A stretch of DNA of 26,992 bases from contig DAHWFG010000018.1 of assembly GCA_027325115.1 (NCBI GenBank), forward strand, positions 1-26,992, written 5' to 3'. Numbering within the stretch: the stretch's first letter is position 1; each line of letters begins with the position of its first letter. The DNA is from JAKBCQ01 sp021807585. GTDB lineage: Bacteria; Planctomycetota; Planctomycetia; Isosphaerales; Isosphaeraceae. The translations under genes were made by a program, and so were the position numbers. The notes below the pieces were generated by a model, which did not search any database, was not told the origin of the DNA, and worked only from the letters and a program-made list of their open reading frames with translations. Shown one piece after another: positions 17,701-24,727 of the stretch.

Positions 17701-18182
17701 TCCCGCGGCGAGGATCGATCCGTCAAAGCATAAGAATCGGCATTTCTATAAGATTCCGTCGTCGTGTTTTTGGAGTTCGGCTCGAATTCCTCCGGGCCGA
17801 TCAATTCCAAATAATCGCCCCAAAGAATCGTCGATTCCTCGACGATCGCGCCCGCCGGTCGCGGGTCGCCCCCACCGGCTCGAATCGCATCAATAATTCT
17901 ATCAAATGAACAAATAATGAAATTTGCGATTTCCCCGGTCGCAGTCGGCGTTTCGACCGCGAGGCACTCCCAAACCTCGGTCAATTGCGCCAGTCGAACG
18001 AGCGCGGGCTTGAGGAAAGCCGCTCCCAGATCTCCCGCCGAATCGGCCAAACCGCGGAGCGCAAGCCGCGCCGACGCCGACGCGCCGAGCGTCGCCGGAG
18101 TGATCGAACCCGTGCGCCCCTTCAAATCGATCAAACTCGAAACAAGCCGTTCCAACTCGATCGAAGTCGTCGCCTCGCTCAT
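14724..18182 (-). CDS. cheA: CheA-type hybrid histidine kinase with C-terminal receiver
   Basis: An 1152-residue chemosensory kinase. Residues 1-130 are helical and contain no histidine. After a long low-complexity linker comes an Hpt domain (about 296-410) with phosphorylatable H342 in RCLHTLKGAAGSVG. The dimerisation (P3-like) helices start at LIRVSGERIDELMDMASELL (538-557). The ATPase domain has an N-box HLTRNAVGHGIE (721-732, with Gly where Asp is common), DDGRGL (765-770) and GRGVGMD (816-822). A CheW-like P5 domain covers about 855-985. A receiver at 1013-1132 has D1020/D1021, D1064 in LTDLEMPRMDG and K1116 in AKP. No P2 (CheY-binding) domain is visible. It resembles hybrid CheA/PixL/FrzE-type kinases, which use a fused receiver as phosphate sink or output. 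It lies between the MCP gene and the response regulator gene. Confidence 0.93.
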   Translation of the reverse strand: MSEATTSIELERLVSSLIDLKGRTGSITPATLGASASARLALRGLADSAGDLGAAFLKPALVRLAQLTEVWECLAVETPTATGEIANFIICSFDRIIDAIRAGGGDPRPAGAIVEESTILWGDYLELIGPEEFEPNSKNTTTESYRNADSYALTDRSSPRDGGLLEDDYSFDPAEDDAASPSIDVASLLQMLTGNRSAAKPAHVERSTRVGEAASGSVSSAGFAASKPASSASAETNAAGSASGGDRFDRKEKIPSNESISVQAHDLICERAEGLIAASGTAERSSEATARPIPMVVEFAEIREAFLADSADIIDRVEPLMAALGEGIEFAENLAELKRCLHTLKGAAGSVGLVDLGEIVHAVEDRLDGEAIPYGSRRAVVDLLRGVLEYFEETLRDIDRGEIPRPPAEALRGAVQSPLACENSILQTNLNLMNIATVVEIDHGCDGGKNTACSGGSERASLVFDCESFDQAAENGASDRADECLGGETDLGADGEDMAGSRLGVEGGRESGEALRRSGFTSVREGAVRPTAGESEGLIRVSGERIDELMDMASELLSRRGAWMGRVETLKSFAAAAVQCRYRLTADVERLRDLTSDGRGRRLFGTDRERRIAPRRGGEYGDLIRRLAEQTEDLAVLAGSARSAAESLADDGDSLARLSLQLWNAVQAIRLVPARSLFQRLARVASEAARVEGRTIEVATVGDDLGVDRYLQDKAYEPLLHLTRNAVGHGIEPAADRLRAGKAAAGRVTFEVRNESNTVVFKIHDDGRGLDYGAIEAKARRLGLLGGGAGVSDERLSQMIFESGFSTREHSNAISGRGVGMDVVAKEVGRLNGTIALASIAGKGTTFTIRLPARIALEQAMLVRVGGVLIALPLESIELIDELDASKVQFEGVTGKGMIRGESTTILDARGALRLAAPSTRTCPRILLVRGEGERIAVLVDAIEGPRELVVKPLSALLAGHPAIVGTSFSAAGEIVFLLDPFGLARVSDRTVGAVADGTGVKAANATKRGLKANSVLVVDDSLSVRRVAARRLRELGFQVDEASDGLEAVKTLRENEYKLILTDLEMPRMDGFALLGELERVGVSSSTPVVVASTRSDQATRERVMARGATAFVAKPIDARAWENVLIPLLGTPVDERSTTNLDVGRISELI

Positions 18183-18276
18183 AAACGCGCCCCGCTTTTT
18201 TGTAAAATCATCTTATATAATTGTTTATCATATATTGTTATCGGATCACTCGGATCACTCGGATCGCCGGCGCCGA
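18183..18276 (-). promoter_or_regulatory. AT-rich leader between MCP and cheA genes
   Basis: The spacer between the MCP stop and the cheA start is AT-rich at 18190-18240, with TATAT/TATAA-like words on the minus strand, and carries a 9-bp tandem repeat (CGGATCACT twice at 18242-18259, then a partial copy). It could hold an internal promoter for cheA. No matched -35/-10 pair is certain. Confidence 0.25.
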
Positions 18277-19836
18277 TCAACCCGAATGGATCGCCGCTTG
18301 TCGATCGGACGAGCGTCCCCGCCGGGGCTCGATTTCGCCCGAACGACGTTCGTCGCGACGACGACCGTCGCGCCCCGCGGAAGCGCCGTCGGCGATCGAC
18401 CCGAACCCCGGCGCCGATCCGTTCCGCTCCCGAGCCGCGGGTTCGTCCTCCTCGGCTCGCTCGCGCGATCGCCCCTCCCCCGAATCCTCGTCGTCCGAGC
18501 CCCCGCGACGCTCACTCGACCCGCGCCGACGGTTCGAATTCGCGCTCGCCAACTTCCGCAACCGCTCGCACCGCTCCATTAATGATTGTAAGTTTTTATG
18601 AACGAATGCAGCACTATCGATCGATTGATGCGTGATCTCGGCGATCGTCTGCATCGCTCCCACAAGATCGCGGGTCGCGACGACCTGATCCCCCGCCGAA
18701 TGTGAGATCCCGTCGACGAGCCCCGCCGATTGTTCCGCAACCTGGCTGATCCGCTCGAGCGCCGTCCCCGCGTCACGGGCTCGCACCAACTCCTGCTCAA
18801 CCTCCGCCTGCTCCAGATCGAACGCGCGAATGCTCTCGTTCGTGTCCGCCTGAATCGCCTCCACAAGCGCGCCGATCTCACGCGTCGAACTCGCGGTCCG
18901 TTCGGCGAGCTTGCGAATCTCCTCGGCGACCACCGCGAACCCGCGTCCGTGCTCACCGGCTCGTACCGATTCAATCGTCGCATTCAGCGCCAACATGTCC
19001 GTACGATTCGAGATCCCGTTGATCAAATCCACAATCGCGCCGATCTCGATCGATCGCTCTCCCAATCGACGCACCTTGCGACCGTTCGCCTCCACTTGCT
19101 CGCGGATCCGATCCATCCCCTCGATCAACCCGTGAACCTGCTCAAGACCCCGCAACGCCTCTCGCCTCGTCCGTTCCGAAGCCTCCGCCGCGGATTCGGC
19201 GTTCATCGAAATCCGATCAATCTTCTCCGCAAACGATTCCACCGTCGTCGTCGTTCGCTCTACCGTCTGCGATTGATCGACGGCGCCCGATGCGATCCGA
19301 TGAATCGCCAAATCGAGACCGTCAGCCCCCTCCAACACCGACTCCGACGAACGTCGATACGATTCCAACAACTCGGTCAATCCGCGCCGAATCGCATCGG
19401 CTGAATCCGATCTGTTCCGCCCGAACGTCGCCCCCGCATTCTCTTTGAGCAACAACTCGATCGTCGTCTCGAGCTCGCGCAGCTCGGCCGCCGCTATCTC
19501 CATCCGATTCAACTTCAATACCAAATCCTCGATCGCCAAATCGATCTCGGGAGAACCCGTCCCCGCCGATTCGCCCCGCCGCAACGTGTCCGTTCGCACT
19601 CCCGAACAGAGCCGACCGAGCGCGTCATAGACACGACCCCGCAAACCGCGCAATGTCGCCTCGACCGCGATTCCCCCCAACACCGCGGCGATGATCGCTC
19701 CCAATATTCCCCCGACCGTCGTTCCCCAAAATCGCTCGCCGATAATCGTCGCCGCCCCCCCCGCGAAACCCGCGGCAAGCCCGGTCCATATCCCCGCCTT
19801 GCTCTGCGCGGATCGTACGCTCGCTCCCAAACTCAT
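18277..19836 (-). CDS. Methyl-accepting chemotaxis-type protein with a membrane hairpin and no external sensor domain
   Basis: A 519-residue receptor-like protein (residue numbers here count from the GTG one codon before the ATG). The ATG at 19836 is preferred because GGAGG lies 7 nt upstream. Two hydrophobic segments (about 17-34 and 40-58) are separated by only a few residues, so there is no periplasmic sensor domain, and no clear HAMP domain follows. The MCP signalling domain runs from about 190 to 430, with the hairpin tip NRTDMLALNATIESVRAGEH and then GRGFAVVAEEIRKLAERT (roughly 278-314). This is the CheA/CheW contact region. The tail from about 434 onward is a highly charged Arg/Glu/Ser-rich low-complexity stretch. 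It presumably relays an internal or membrane signal, or gets its input from a partner. It lies 40 bp downstream of the CheW-like gene. Confidence 0.92.
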   Translation of the reverse strand: MSLGASVRSAQSKAGIWTGLAAGFAGGAATIIGERFWGTTVGGILGAIIAAVLGGIAVEATLRGLRGRVYDALGRLCSGVRTDTLRRGESAGTGSPEIDLAIEDLVLKLNRMEIAAAELRELETTIELLLKENAGATFGRNRSDSADAIRRGLTELLESYRRSSESVLEGADGLDLAIHRIASGAVDQSQTVERTTTTVESFAEKIDRISMNAESAAEASERTRREALRGLEQVHGLIEGMDRIREQVEANGRKVRRLGERSIEIGAIVDLINGISNRTDMLALNATIESVRAGEHGRGFAVVAEEIRKLAERTASSTREIGALVEAIQADTNESIRAFDLEQAEVEQELVRARDAGTALERISQVAEQSAGLVDGISHSAGDQVVATRDLVGAMQTIAEITHQSIDSAAFVHKNLQSLMERCERLRKLASANSNRRRGSSERRGGSDDEDSGEGRSRERAEEDEPAARERNGSAPGFGSIADGASAGRDGRRRDERRSGEIEPRRGRSSDRQAAIHSG

Positions 19837-19876
19837 CACTTATCCTCCATATTTTAGATCAACGATCTATTAAATA

Positions 19877-20506
19877 TCATGATTTACTGACAATGATCCG
19901 CGACGATCCGTCGCCGCCGTGATGTGCGTACGACCGTTCCACCCTCCCACGCGCCGCCAGCCAGATCTTCTCGGGATCCACCACGGTATGAACCTTCGCG
20001 CCCCGATCGAGCGAACCCGCCGCGATCGCACCCCCGTTCGGTGATCGATCGCGATCCCATCGGCTCGCGGGATCAACCACAACAGTCGTTCCCACCCGAT
20101 CAATCCTTAAACACCACAAACCACGCGGAGTCTTCAGCACCACCACCGTCACCCCGAAATCGTCCTCGCCAAAACCCGCCGATACCCCGCTCGATCCCTC
20201 GAAGCGATTCCCCTCGCGATCTTCGCAGTCCGCCGGATCAAGCACCGGCGCCGCATCGCGACGATGCGCGATCACCCCGCTGATCCCCCCCGGTCCCAGC
20301 GGAACCGGCGTCAACCGCTCCACCGTCACCACCTCCACCACATACTCAAGCGGCGCCGCGTACGCCGTCCCCAACCGATGAAACAAACACCAAGCAATCG
20401 TCGGCTCGTTCATCGCCGAAGACGCGGTCGCCTCCTCCGTTTCCGCACCGGACGGTCGCAATTCATTCATTATTGTAGACTTATTCATATAATTGACCGA
20501 TATCAT
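19877..20506 (-). CDS. cheW: CheW-like coupling protein
   Basis: A 209-residue protein with one CheW-like beta-barrel domain: AWCLFHRLGTAYAAPLEYVV (38-57), VVTVERLTPVPLGPGGISGV with the typical P-GG-I-SGVI/L turn, APVLDP at the position of the conserved P-V-x-D-L, then VTVVVLKTPRGLWCLRIDRV and a final HTVVDPEKIWLAA. Such proteins link receptors to CheA. It sits between the unknown gene (7 bp gap) and the MCP gene. The start is unclear: ATGs at 20506, 20488, 20470 and 20413 are all possible and none has a well-placed Shine-Dalgarno sequence; the domain needs only the last of these. Confidence 0.83.
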   Translation of the reverse strand: MISVNYMNKSTIMNELRPSGAETEEATASSAMNEPTIAWCLFHRLGTAYAAPLEYVVEVVTVERLTPVPLGPGGISGVIAHRRDAAPVLDPADCEDREGNRFEGSSGVSAGFGEDDFGVTVVVLKTPRGLWCLRIDRVGTTVVVDPASRWDRDRSPNGGAIAAGSLDRGAKVHTVVDPEKIWLAARGRVERSYAHHGGDGSSRIIVSKS

Positions 20507-20513
20507 CCCTTGT

Positions 20514-20972
20514 TTAAGAACTTGTTCGCTTTTCCGCCGAATCGCCGTTCGATTCCGGGGAAAAATCCCCGGCGCCTCCCCGCGATCTCAGCGCGCGGCT
20601 GTCCAATCGACGCGCCAACTCGTCGAGCCTACGCCGGTTGTCGTCGGGATGTCGTTCCTCAACACCGCCCCGGTCGACCACAACCCCCACAACCCCCACC
20701 GGCGGCCTGCTCGCAACGCCAGGACGGGGCGCATCGAGCGACTCGCGAGTCGAGTCGAGTCGACGAACTCCAATTCGGTCCGTACCAGGCGAAGACGCCG
20801 TCGACCCGTTCCAGCGCGAACCCGCCGTCGCTCGCGAATCGACCGAGCGATCAACCCCGCTCGCCCCGAAAACATGATCAATCAGCGCACGCAAATCGGC
20901 GATCGCCGCAAACAACGCAACGTCCGCGTCGCATTCGTCCGGATCGATCTCGCCGCCGTTCGAAACGCTCAC
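20514..20972 (-). CDS. Hypothetical protein, first gene of the chemosensory cluster
   Basis: A 152-residue protein from a GTG at 20972, chosen because GGAGAGG lies 6 nt upstream; a longer frame reaches 21011 without a site. After an acidic start comes a short helical segment DADVALFAAIADLRALIDHV (about 15-34). The rest is low-complexity and Arg/Ser/Asp-rich (RVD, DRG, RRRLDELARRLDSRALRS). No family is recognised and there is no signal peptide or membrane segment. Seven bases separate its stop from the first CheW start, so co-expression with the chemosensory genes is likely. It could be a small adaptor, or a fast-evolving protein with a conserved N-terminal helix. Confidence 0.6.
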   Translation of the reverse strand: MSVSNGGEIDPDECDADVALFAAIADLRALIDHVFGASGVDRSVDSRATAGSRWNGSTASSPGTDRIGVRRLDSTRESLDAPRPGVASRPPVGVVGVVVDRGGVEERHPDDNRRRLDELARRLDSRALRSRGGAGDFSPESNGDSAEKRTSS

Positions 20973-21158
20973 AGGTCGCCTCTCCGAATTCCACCAACCG
21001 ACCACGCCCACGGTCGATCCGCTGGAAGTCTAGGACAACCTTCCCACTCACGAGCCCAAATTTTTCTCGATCGCACCCCCCCAGGCGCCATCGAACTCCA
21101 AGACGAATGATCGTCGAAATCCATCGATCTCAACGATCACCACGATTCGCCGGTCGGC

Positions 21159-23327
21159 TCATTCCTCCGAAACAAGAACGATCAACGATCTCGGCCCCAA
21201 TTGATACCTCGAACCCACCGCGACGATCGGCCCAAGATCAAGATCGCGCGCGTCGTCGGGTGAAGCGAGCGACGTATCCACCGTCAACCGCCATCGACGA
21301 CCCGACGGCGAACTCGGAATCGTGAATTCCAGCGGTTTCCAATACGCCGACATCGCGATGTAAAGATCGCGATCAATCACCCCAGGCGGATCGCACCGAC
21401 GACCGTCATACGCAAGCGCGATCGACCGGCTGAATCCCGAAAAATCGGGCTTGCAAGGCTCGACCCCGTGCCATACCACGTCGGGCGTCGGACCCGATCC
21501 GGGCCGATTCACAAACGAGGCTCGACGCAACACCGGATGCCGCATCCGAAGCGCAATCATCTTCTTGGTGAACAGGAGAAATTCGGCGTTCTTCTCGACA
21601 AACGTCCAATCAACCCAGCTCGTCTTATTATCCTGACACCACGCGTTATTGTTGCCGCTCTGAGTGCGCAAAAACTCGTCACCGGCAAGCAACATCGGCG
21701 TCCCCTGCGAAAGCATCAACGTCGCAATCAAATTCCGCGCCTGCCTGCTCCGCAACGCCGAAATCGACGCGTCGTCGGTCGGCCCCTCGACCCCGCAATT
21801 CCAGCTCAAATTCTCGTTCATCCCGTCGCGATTGTTCTCGCCGTTCGCATGATTGTGCTTTTGATTGTACGAAACCAGATCGTTGAGCGTGAACCCGTCG
21901 TGACACGTGATGAAATTGATCGAACACCGCGGATTCTGCCCCGCAAACACATCGTCGCTGCCGCACAGCCGAGTCGCCAACGAAGAAACCGCCCCCGCGT
22001 CGCCGCGCCAAAATCGCCTCACATCATCACGAAACCGTCCGTTCCAAGCCGACCACCGCGGCCCCCCCGGAAACGAACCCAATTGATAAAGACCCGCCGC
22101 GTCCCAAGGCTCCGCGATCAACTTCACATCCCGCAAAATCGGCTCCTCACCGATCCGCTCGATCACCGGAGGATTGATCAACACCCGCCCCTTCTCATCC
22201 CTCCCCAACACCGAAGCCAAATCAAACCGAAAACCGTCGACTCCCGCCTCGGCCACTTTATGATTTAAAAATGTCAAAATAAGCCCACGAACCACGGGAT
22301 GATTGCCGTTGAACGTGTTGCCGCATCCCGAAAAATTGAGATAATCCCCTCTGTCGTCGAGCATGTAATACAGATCGTTGTCGAGCCCCCTAAAACTGTA
22401 CGTATGGCCGTGCTCGTTCCCCTCGGCGGTATGGTTGAACACCACGTCAAGGATCACCTCGATCCCCGCCTGATGAAATTCGTGCACCATCTTACAAAAC
22501 TCGGCCCACGCCGAAGCGCCCGCGGGATTGCTCGCATAAGCGGCCTTCGGCGCCGCGAACGCCACCGTGTTATAACCCCAAAGATTGCGCAGCTTCTCAC
22601 CCGTAATAGGATTGACGAATGGACAATCGTTTTCGTCAAACTCATCGATCGGCAACAACTCGACCGCGGTCACCCCCAACCCTCTGAGATACGGGATCTT
22701 CTCGGTCAACCCCGCGAACGTTCCCGGATGCATAACCCCCGACGACGAATCGACCGTAAATCCACGCACATGCAATTCATAAATCAACGAATCCTCCCGC
22801 GCGATCCGCGGCGAGATATCGTCGGGATGCCGGTACGACCGCGATTTGGTCGCGAGCCCGCGTCGCCGAACCCCGCACGGAAAGCCCCACACCTGCCCGC
22901 ACGAAAGCGACCGCGCCAGCGGATCAATCAACACCGTCGACGGATCGTATCGATGCCGGCCCCCCGTCGGCCCGTCGACGCGATACCCGTAACAGAACTC
23001 GTCGGGAAGACCCTCTACCTGCAAATGCCAGATGTCTCCCGTCCGATAACGCAACGGATCGATCGGAATCTCGGTCTCGCTGTCCCGCCGGCAAGGCTTG
23101 GAAAGAACCAGCCAAACCGCGGTCGCATGACGACAAATCAACGCGAAATTGATCCCCACTGGGGTCCGGGTCGTCCCCACAGGTAACGGTTGACCGCGTC
23201 GAATAAACAGCGGCTCACCGTCAAACTCATACATCCGCGCCGTCTCCAACGAACGACCGTCGACCTCGATCGTCTCGACCTCGGCGATCGCCGTTTCTCG
23301 ATAATCCCCGCCATACTTTACCGACAT
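21159..23327 (-). CDS. glgX: Glycogen debranching enzyme (GH13, isoamylase-type GlgX)
   Basis: A 722-residue enzyme that hydrolyses alpha-1,6 branches of glycogen or limit dextrins. An N-terminal CBM48-like beta domain (about 45-150) precedes the GH13 barrel. Conserved region I is DVVFNH (294-299). The nucleophile is D369 in GFRFDLA, the general acid E406 in LIAEPWDA, and the transition-state Asp D477 in TCHDGFTLNDLVSYNQKHN, followed by ENNRDG, a GlgX/TreX signature. LAGDEFLRTQSGNNNAWCQD is also typical. The C-terminal beta domain is present, so the gene looks complete, and the length is normal for the family. The start ATG has GGGAGGGAAGAG just upstream, one of the strongest ribosome binding sites in the window. 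No other glycogen gene is nearby. The next gene downstream is the chemosensory cluster, 186 bp away. Confidence 0.95.
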   Translation of the reverse strand: MSVKYGGDYRETAIAEVETIEVDGRSLETARMYEFDGEPLFIRRGQPLPVGTTRTPVGINFALICRHATAVWLVLSKPCRRDSETEIPIDPLRYRTGDIWHLQVEGLPDEFCYGYRVDGPTGGRHRYDPSTVLIDPLARSLSCGQVWGFPCGVRRRGLATKSRSYRHPDDISPRIAREDSLIYELHVRGFTVDSSSGVMHPGTFAGLTEKIPYLRGLGVTAVELLPIDEFDENDCPFVNPITGEKLRNLWGYNTVAFAAPKAAYASNPAGASAWAEFCKMVHEFHQAGIEVILDVVFNHTAEGNEHGHTYSFRGLDNDLYYMLDDRGDYLNFSGCGNTFNGNHPVVRGLILTFLNHKVAEAGVDGFRFDLASVLGRDEKGRVLINPPVIERIGEEPILRDVKLIAEPWDAAGLYQLGSFPGGPRWSAWNGRFRDDVRRFWRGDAGAVSSLATRLCGSDDVFAGQNPRCSINFITCHDGFTLNDLVSYNQKHNHANGENNRDGMNENLSWNCGVEGPTDDASISALRSRQARNLIATLMLSQGTPMLLAGDEFLRTQSGNNNAWCQDNKTSWVDWTFVEKNAEFLLFTKKMIALRMRHPVLRRASFVNRPGSGPTPDVVWHGVEPCKPDFSGFSRSIALAYDGRRCDPPGVIDRDLYIAMSAYWKPLEFTIPSSPSGRRWRLTVDTSLASPDDARDLDLGPIVAVGSRYQLGPRSLIVLVSEE

Positions 23328-23616
23328 CGCTCTTCCCTCCCTCTCCCGTCGTCATTCGCCCCGACACACCGACCCACTCTCGACCCGATCGCCTAATAAC
23401 TCAGGTCAATCCCGGCCCGATTCTCTTTCCAACCCACTCCCCATCCTACACCGTCATCACGTCCCGCGCAGCCGGTTTCTCGCCGTCTCTTCACCAGTCT
23501 ATCAAATTCCAACAAAAAATCCATGCATCCATAGTGACAATCCCTGAATCGTGCCCTACAGTTAAAAAGGTCAAGGTGACACAAGCCAAAGTGAACCGAG
23601 TTCGGGAGGAACACCC

Positions 23617-23802
23617 ATGGTGAATTCGACTGGGGAATTGGCGGTGACGCTATCTTCGGATCTGTTTGCGCATTTGCGGTTGGAGGCGCGACGGCTAAGA
23701 GTGCCGATGCGTTGGCTCGTCGCTTCAATGGTTTTGGATACGTTCGAACCCAAAATCGAGTTCGAACTGGAATCCGCCGAGCCGCACGCGGCGCTCGCTT
23801 GA
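23617..23802 (+). CDS. Small ribbon-helix-helix-like protein, 61 aa
   Basis: A short product whose core is LAVTLSSDLFAHLRLEARRL followed by RVPMRWLVASMVLDTFE. It has one beta strand with alternating residues, then two helices, which is the pattern of CopG/Arc-type ribbon-helix-helix DNA-binding proteins (compare the general form I-x-V-x-L-P-D-E-L...A...G-x-S-x-S-E-L-I-R-x-A-L). GGAGG at 23605-23609 lies 7 nt before the ATG, which strongly supports translation. It has an acidic C-terminal tail. It is divergent from glgX, with 289 bp between the starts, and has no toxin-like partner gene beside it. Autoregulation or control of a neighbour is plausible but unshown. Confidence 0.65.
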   Translation: MVNSTGELAVTLSSDLFAHLRLEARRLRVPMRWLVASMVLDTFEPKIEFELESAEPHAALA

Positions 23803-24025
23803 CCAAATGTCGTTGATTCACATAACATGCTCATTAAACCACTCCGCGAGCGCTCGCAGCGCGATCGCTCCCCGGCCTCGGTTTTGAAGAATAGCTTCGC
23901 CGGTTCCGCGCCGCGACGGCCCCTTCGATCCGCCGCGGCGATCTTCTTTTAATCGGCCGCACTTCAATCAAAAGGCTATCCGGATTCTCCCTCGGCCTCG
24001 CCGGCCTCCCGATGATCTTGTTTTC

Positions 24026-24136
24026 ATATCCGCGTGTTCGGATATCCTAGGTATGCGTATGTTTTATCATACATTCTTATTTCTCAGGGGGGCGAACCGC
24101 CGTGTGAGCCTCTTTTCAAAATCGCCTCTGGAGGCG
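24026..24136 (+). ncRNA. Candidate structured RNA or leader: four hairpins in 111 nt
   Basis: Four inverted repeats follow one another: ATATCCG (24026-24032) with CGGATAT (24039-24045), 6-nt loop; GTATG (24057-24061) with CATAC (24068-24072), 6-nt loop; GGCG (24091-24094) with CGCC (24098-24101); and CGCCT (24123-24127) with AGGCG (24132-24136), CUGG loop. GCCTC at 24108-24112 could compete for the last arm, giving two alternative folds. The strand is assumed from the neighbours. No known riboswitch or RNA family is recognised, and chance palindromes in this GC-rich DNA are a real alternative. Confidence 0.22.
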
Positions 24137-24307
24137 TGATAATCATCTTCGTGAGAATGGATCATACCAAGACCGACTGCGGGAGCGGGGAACGACACTC
24201 AATTTGAAGCTTCATCCTCGATCACCCCTAAAAATGTTCCACACTTCCCGACCGGCCTCCGACAACTCGTCGAATTGCGTAGGGATCGACCATATGGGCG
24301 CCGCTCG

Positions 24308-24335
24308 ACTCGATTAAAACGATCAACAATCGAGT
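24308..24335 (+). promoter_or_regulatory. Perfect 8-bp inverted repeat abutting a Shine-Dalgarno sequence
   Basis: ACTCGATT (24308-24315) pairs exactly with AATCGAGT (24328-24335) across a 12-nt A/C-rich loop. The right arm ends at the base immediately before the GGAGG (24336-24340) of the small gene starting at 24346. The placement suits either an RNA hairpin that affects ribosome access or an operator for a dimeric DNA-binding protein such as the ribbon-helix-helix protein upstream. Confidence 0.45.
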
Positions 24336-24345
24336 GGAGGGATTC

Positions 24346-24507
24346 ATGCCGAGAAGAATCATCGTAAGTCACGTCCAGTTCATGATTTTCTCAAGAATCT
24401 CGGAAAACTTTGACGGTATTTTGTCGAACTCGACCCGCGAGACTCGAATACCTTATGGCGGAATCCCACGGGATAGATGCTCGACCAAGCAACTCCGAGG
24501 TCGTTGA
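24346..24507 (+). CDS. Small hypothetical ORF, 53 aa
   Basis: An ATG with GGAGG at 24336-24340 (5-nt spacing) opens a 53-codon frame ending in TGA at 24505-24507. The product starts MPRRIIVSHVQFMIFSRISE and ends GGIPRDRCSTKQLRGR. It is basic, has a short hydrophobic patch, and matches nothing recognised. The strong ribosome binding site is the main support. Codon use is less GC-rich than in the left part of the window, as in the two genes that follow. It could be a leader peptide for the downstream genes, a small basic protein, or the broken start of a former gene. Confidence 0.4.
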   Translation: MPRRIIVSHVQFMIFSRISENFDGILSNSTRETRIPYGGIPRDRCSTKQLRGR

Positions 24508-24727
24508 GAAGAATCGAGAGCGAGTTCGTGATACTCTGGTAACCGTCGATCGATTCTCCAGTCATCGATCGACCAAGAAGTGTTTGACAATCCGCGAGTC
24601 GAGTCGATCCGTGAGAATGAAACGCATACCGCTCCGAGCGATTTCATACGTCTCAAATCGACCGGAACAATTGATTCTGATCGACCATACAAGAACAGGA
24701 ATTTGATCAATCGAGAAGAAGAGGATC

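Larger units (their letters stand above)
23803..24345. other. Intergenic region, 543 bp, rich in inverted repeats
   Basis: No coding frame with a ribosome binding site was found. It holds a perfect 12-bp palindrome GCGAGCGCTCGC (23846-23857), a bulged hairpin (CCGGC 23872-23876 with GCCGG 23899-23903, and an inner GAAG 23886-23889 with CTTC 23895-23898), and the hairpins listed separately at 24026-24136 and 24308-24335. No tRNA T-loop signature was found. A transcript end for the ribbon-helix-helix gene and a start for the downstream genes must lie here. Confidence 0.4.

Noticed and set aside
18242..18268. CGGATCACT tandem units as a CRISPR or iteron-like array
   Set aside because: Only two full 9-bp copies and one partial copy, which fits simple slippage.
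21109..21138. GATCGT/ACGATC inverted repeat downstream of glgX as a terminator
   Set aside because: A 6-bp stem with an 18-nt loop, no U-tract, and made of the GATC words that are abundant everywhere in this DNA.
20264..21325. Plus-strand open frame of 353 codons across the cheW upstream region
   Set aside because: Arg/Pro/Ser-rich composition, no ribosome binding site, and it crosses the ends of several better-supported minus-strand genes.
23393..23821. Minus-strand frames opposite the small ribbon-helix-helix-like gene
   Set aside because: The plus-strand frame has a perfect GGAGG and a recognisable fold pattern. The minus frames have neither and are Arg-rich.
24086..24105. Possible tRNA T-arm on the minus strand (GGCGGTTCGCC)
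   Set aside because: It lacks the TTCRA loop consensus, and no acceptor or anticodon stems could be placed around it.
24455..24706. Plus-strand frame beginning MAESHGIDARPSNSEVVEKN that overlaps the 53-aa ORF
   Set aside because: No ribosome binding site and no recognised family. The overlapping frame starting at 24346 has a strong GGAGG. A decayed gene is possible but not supported.
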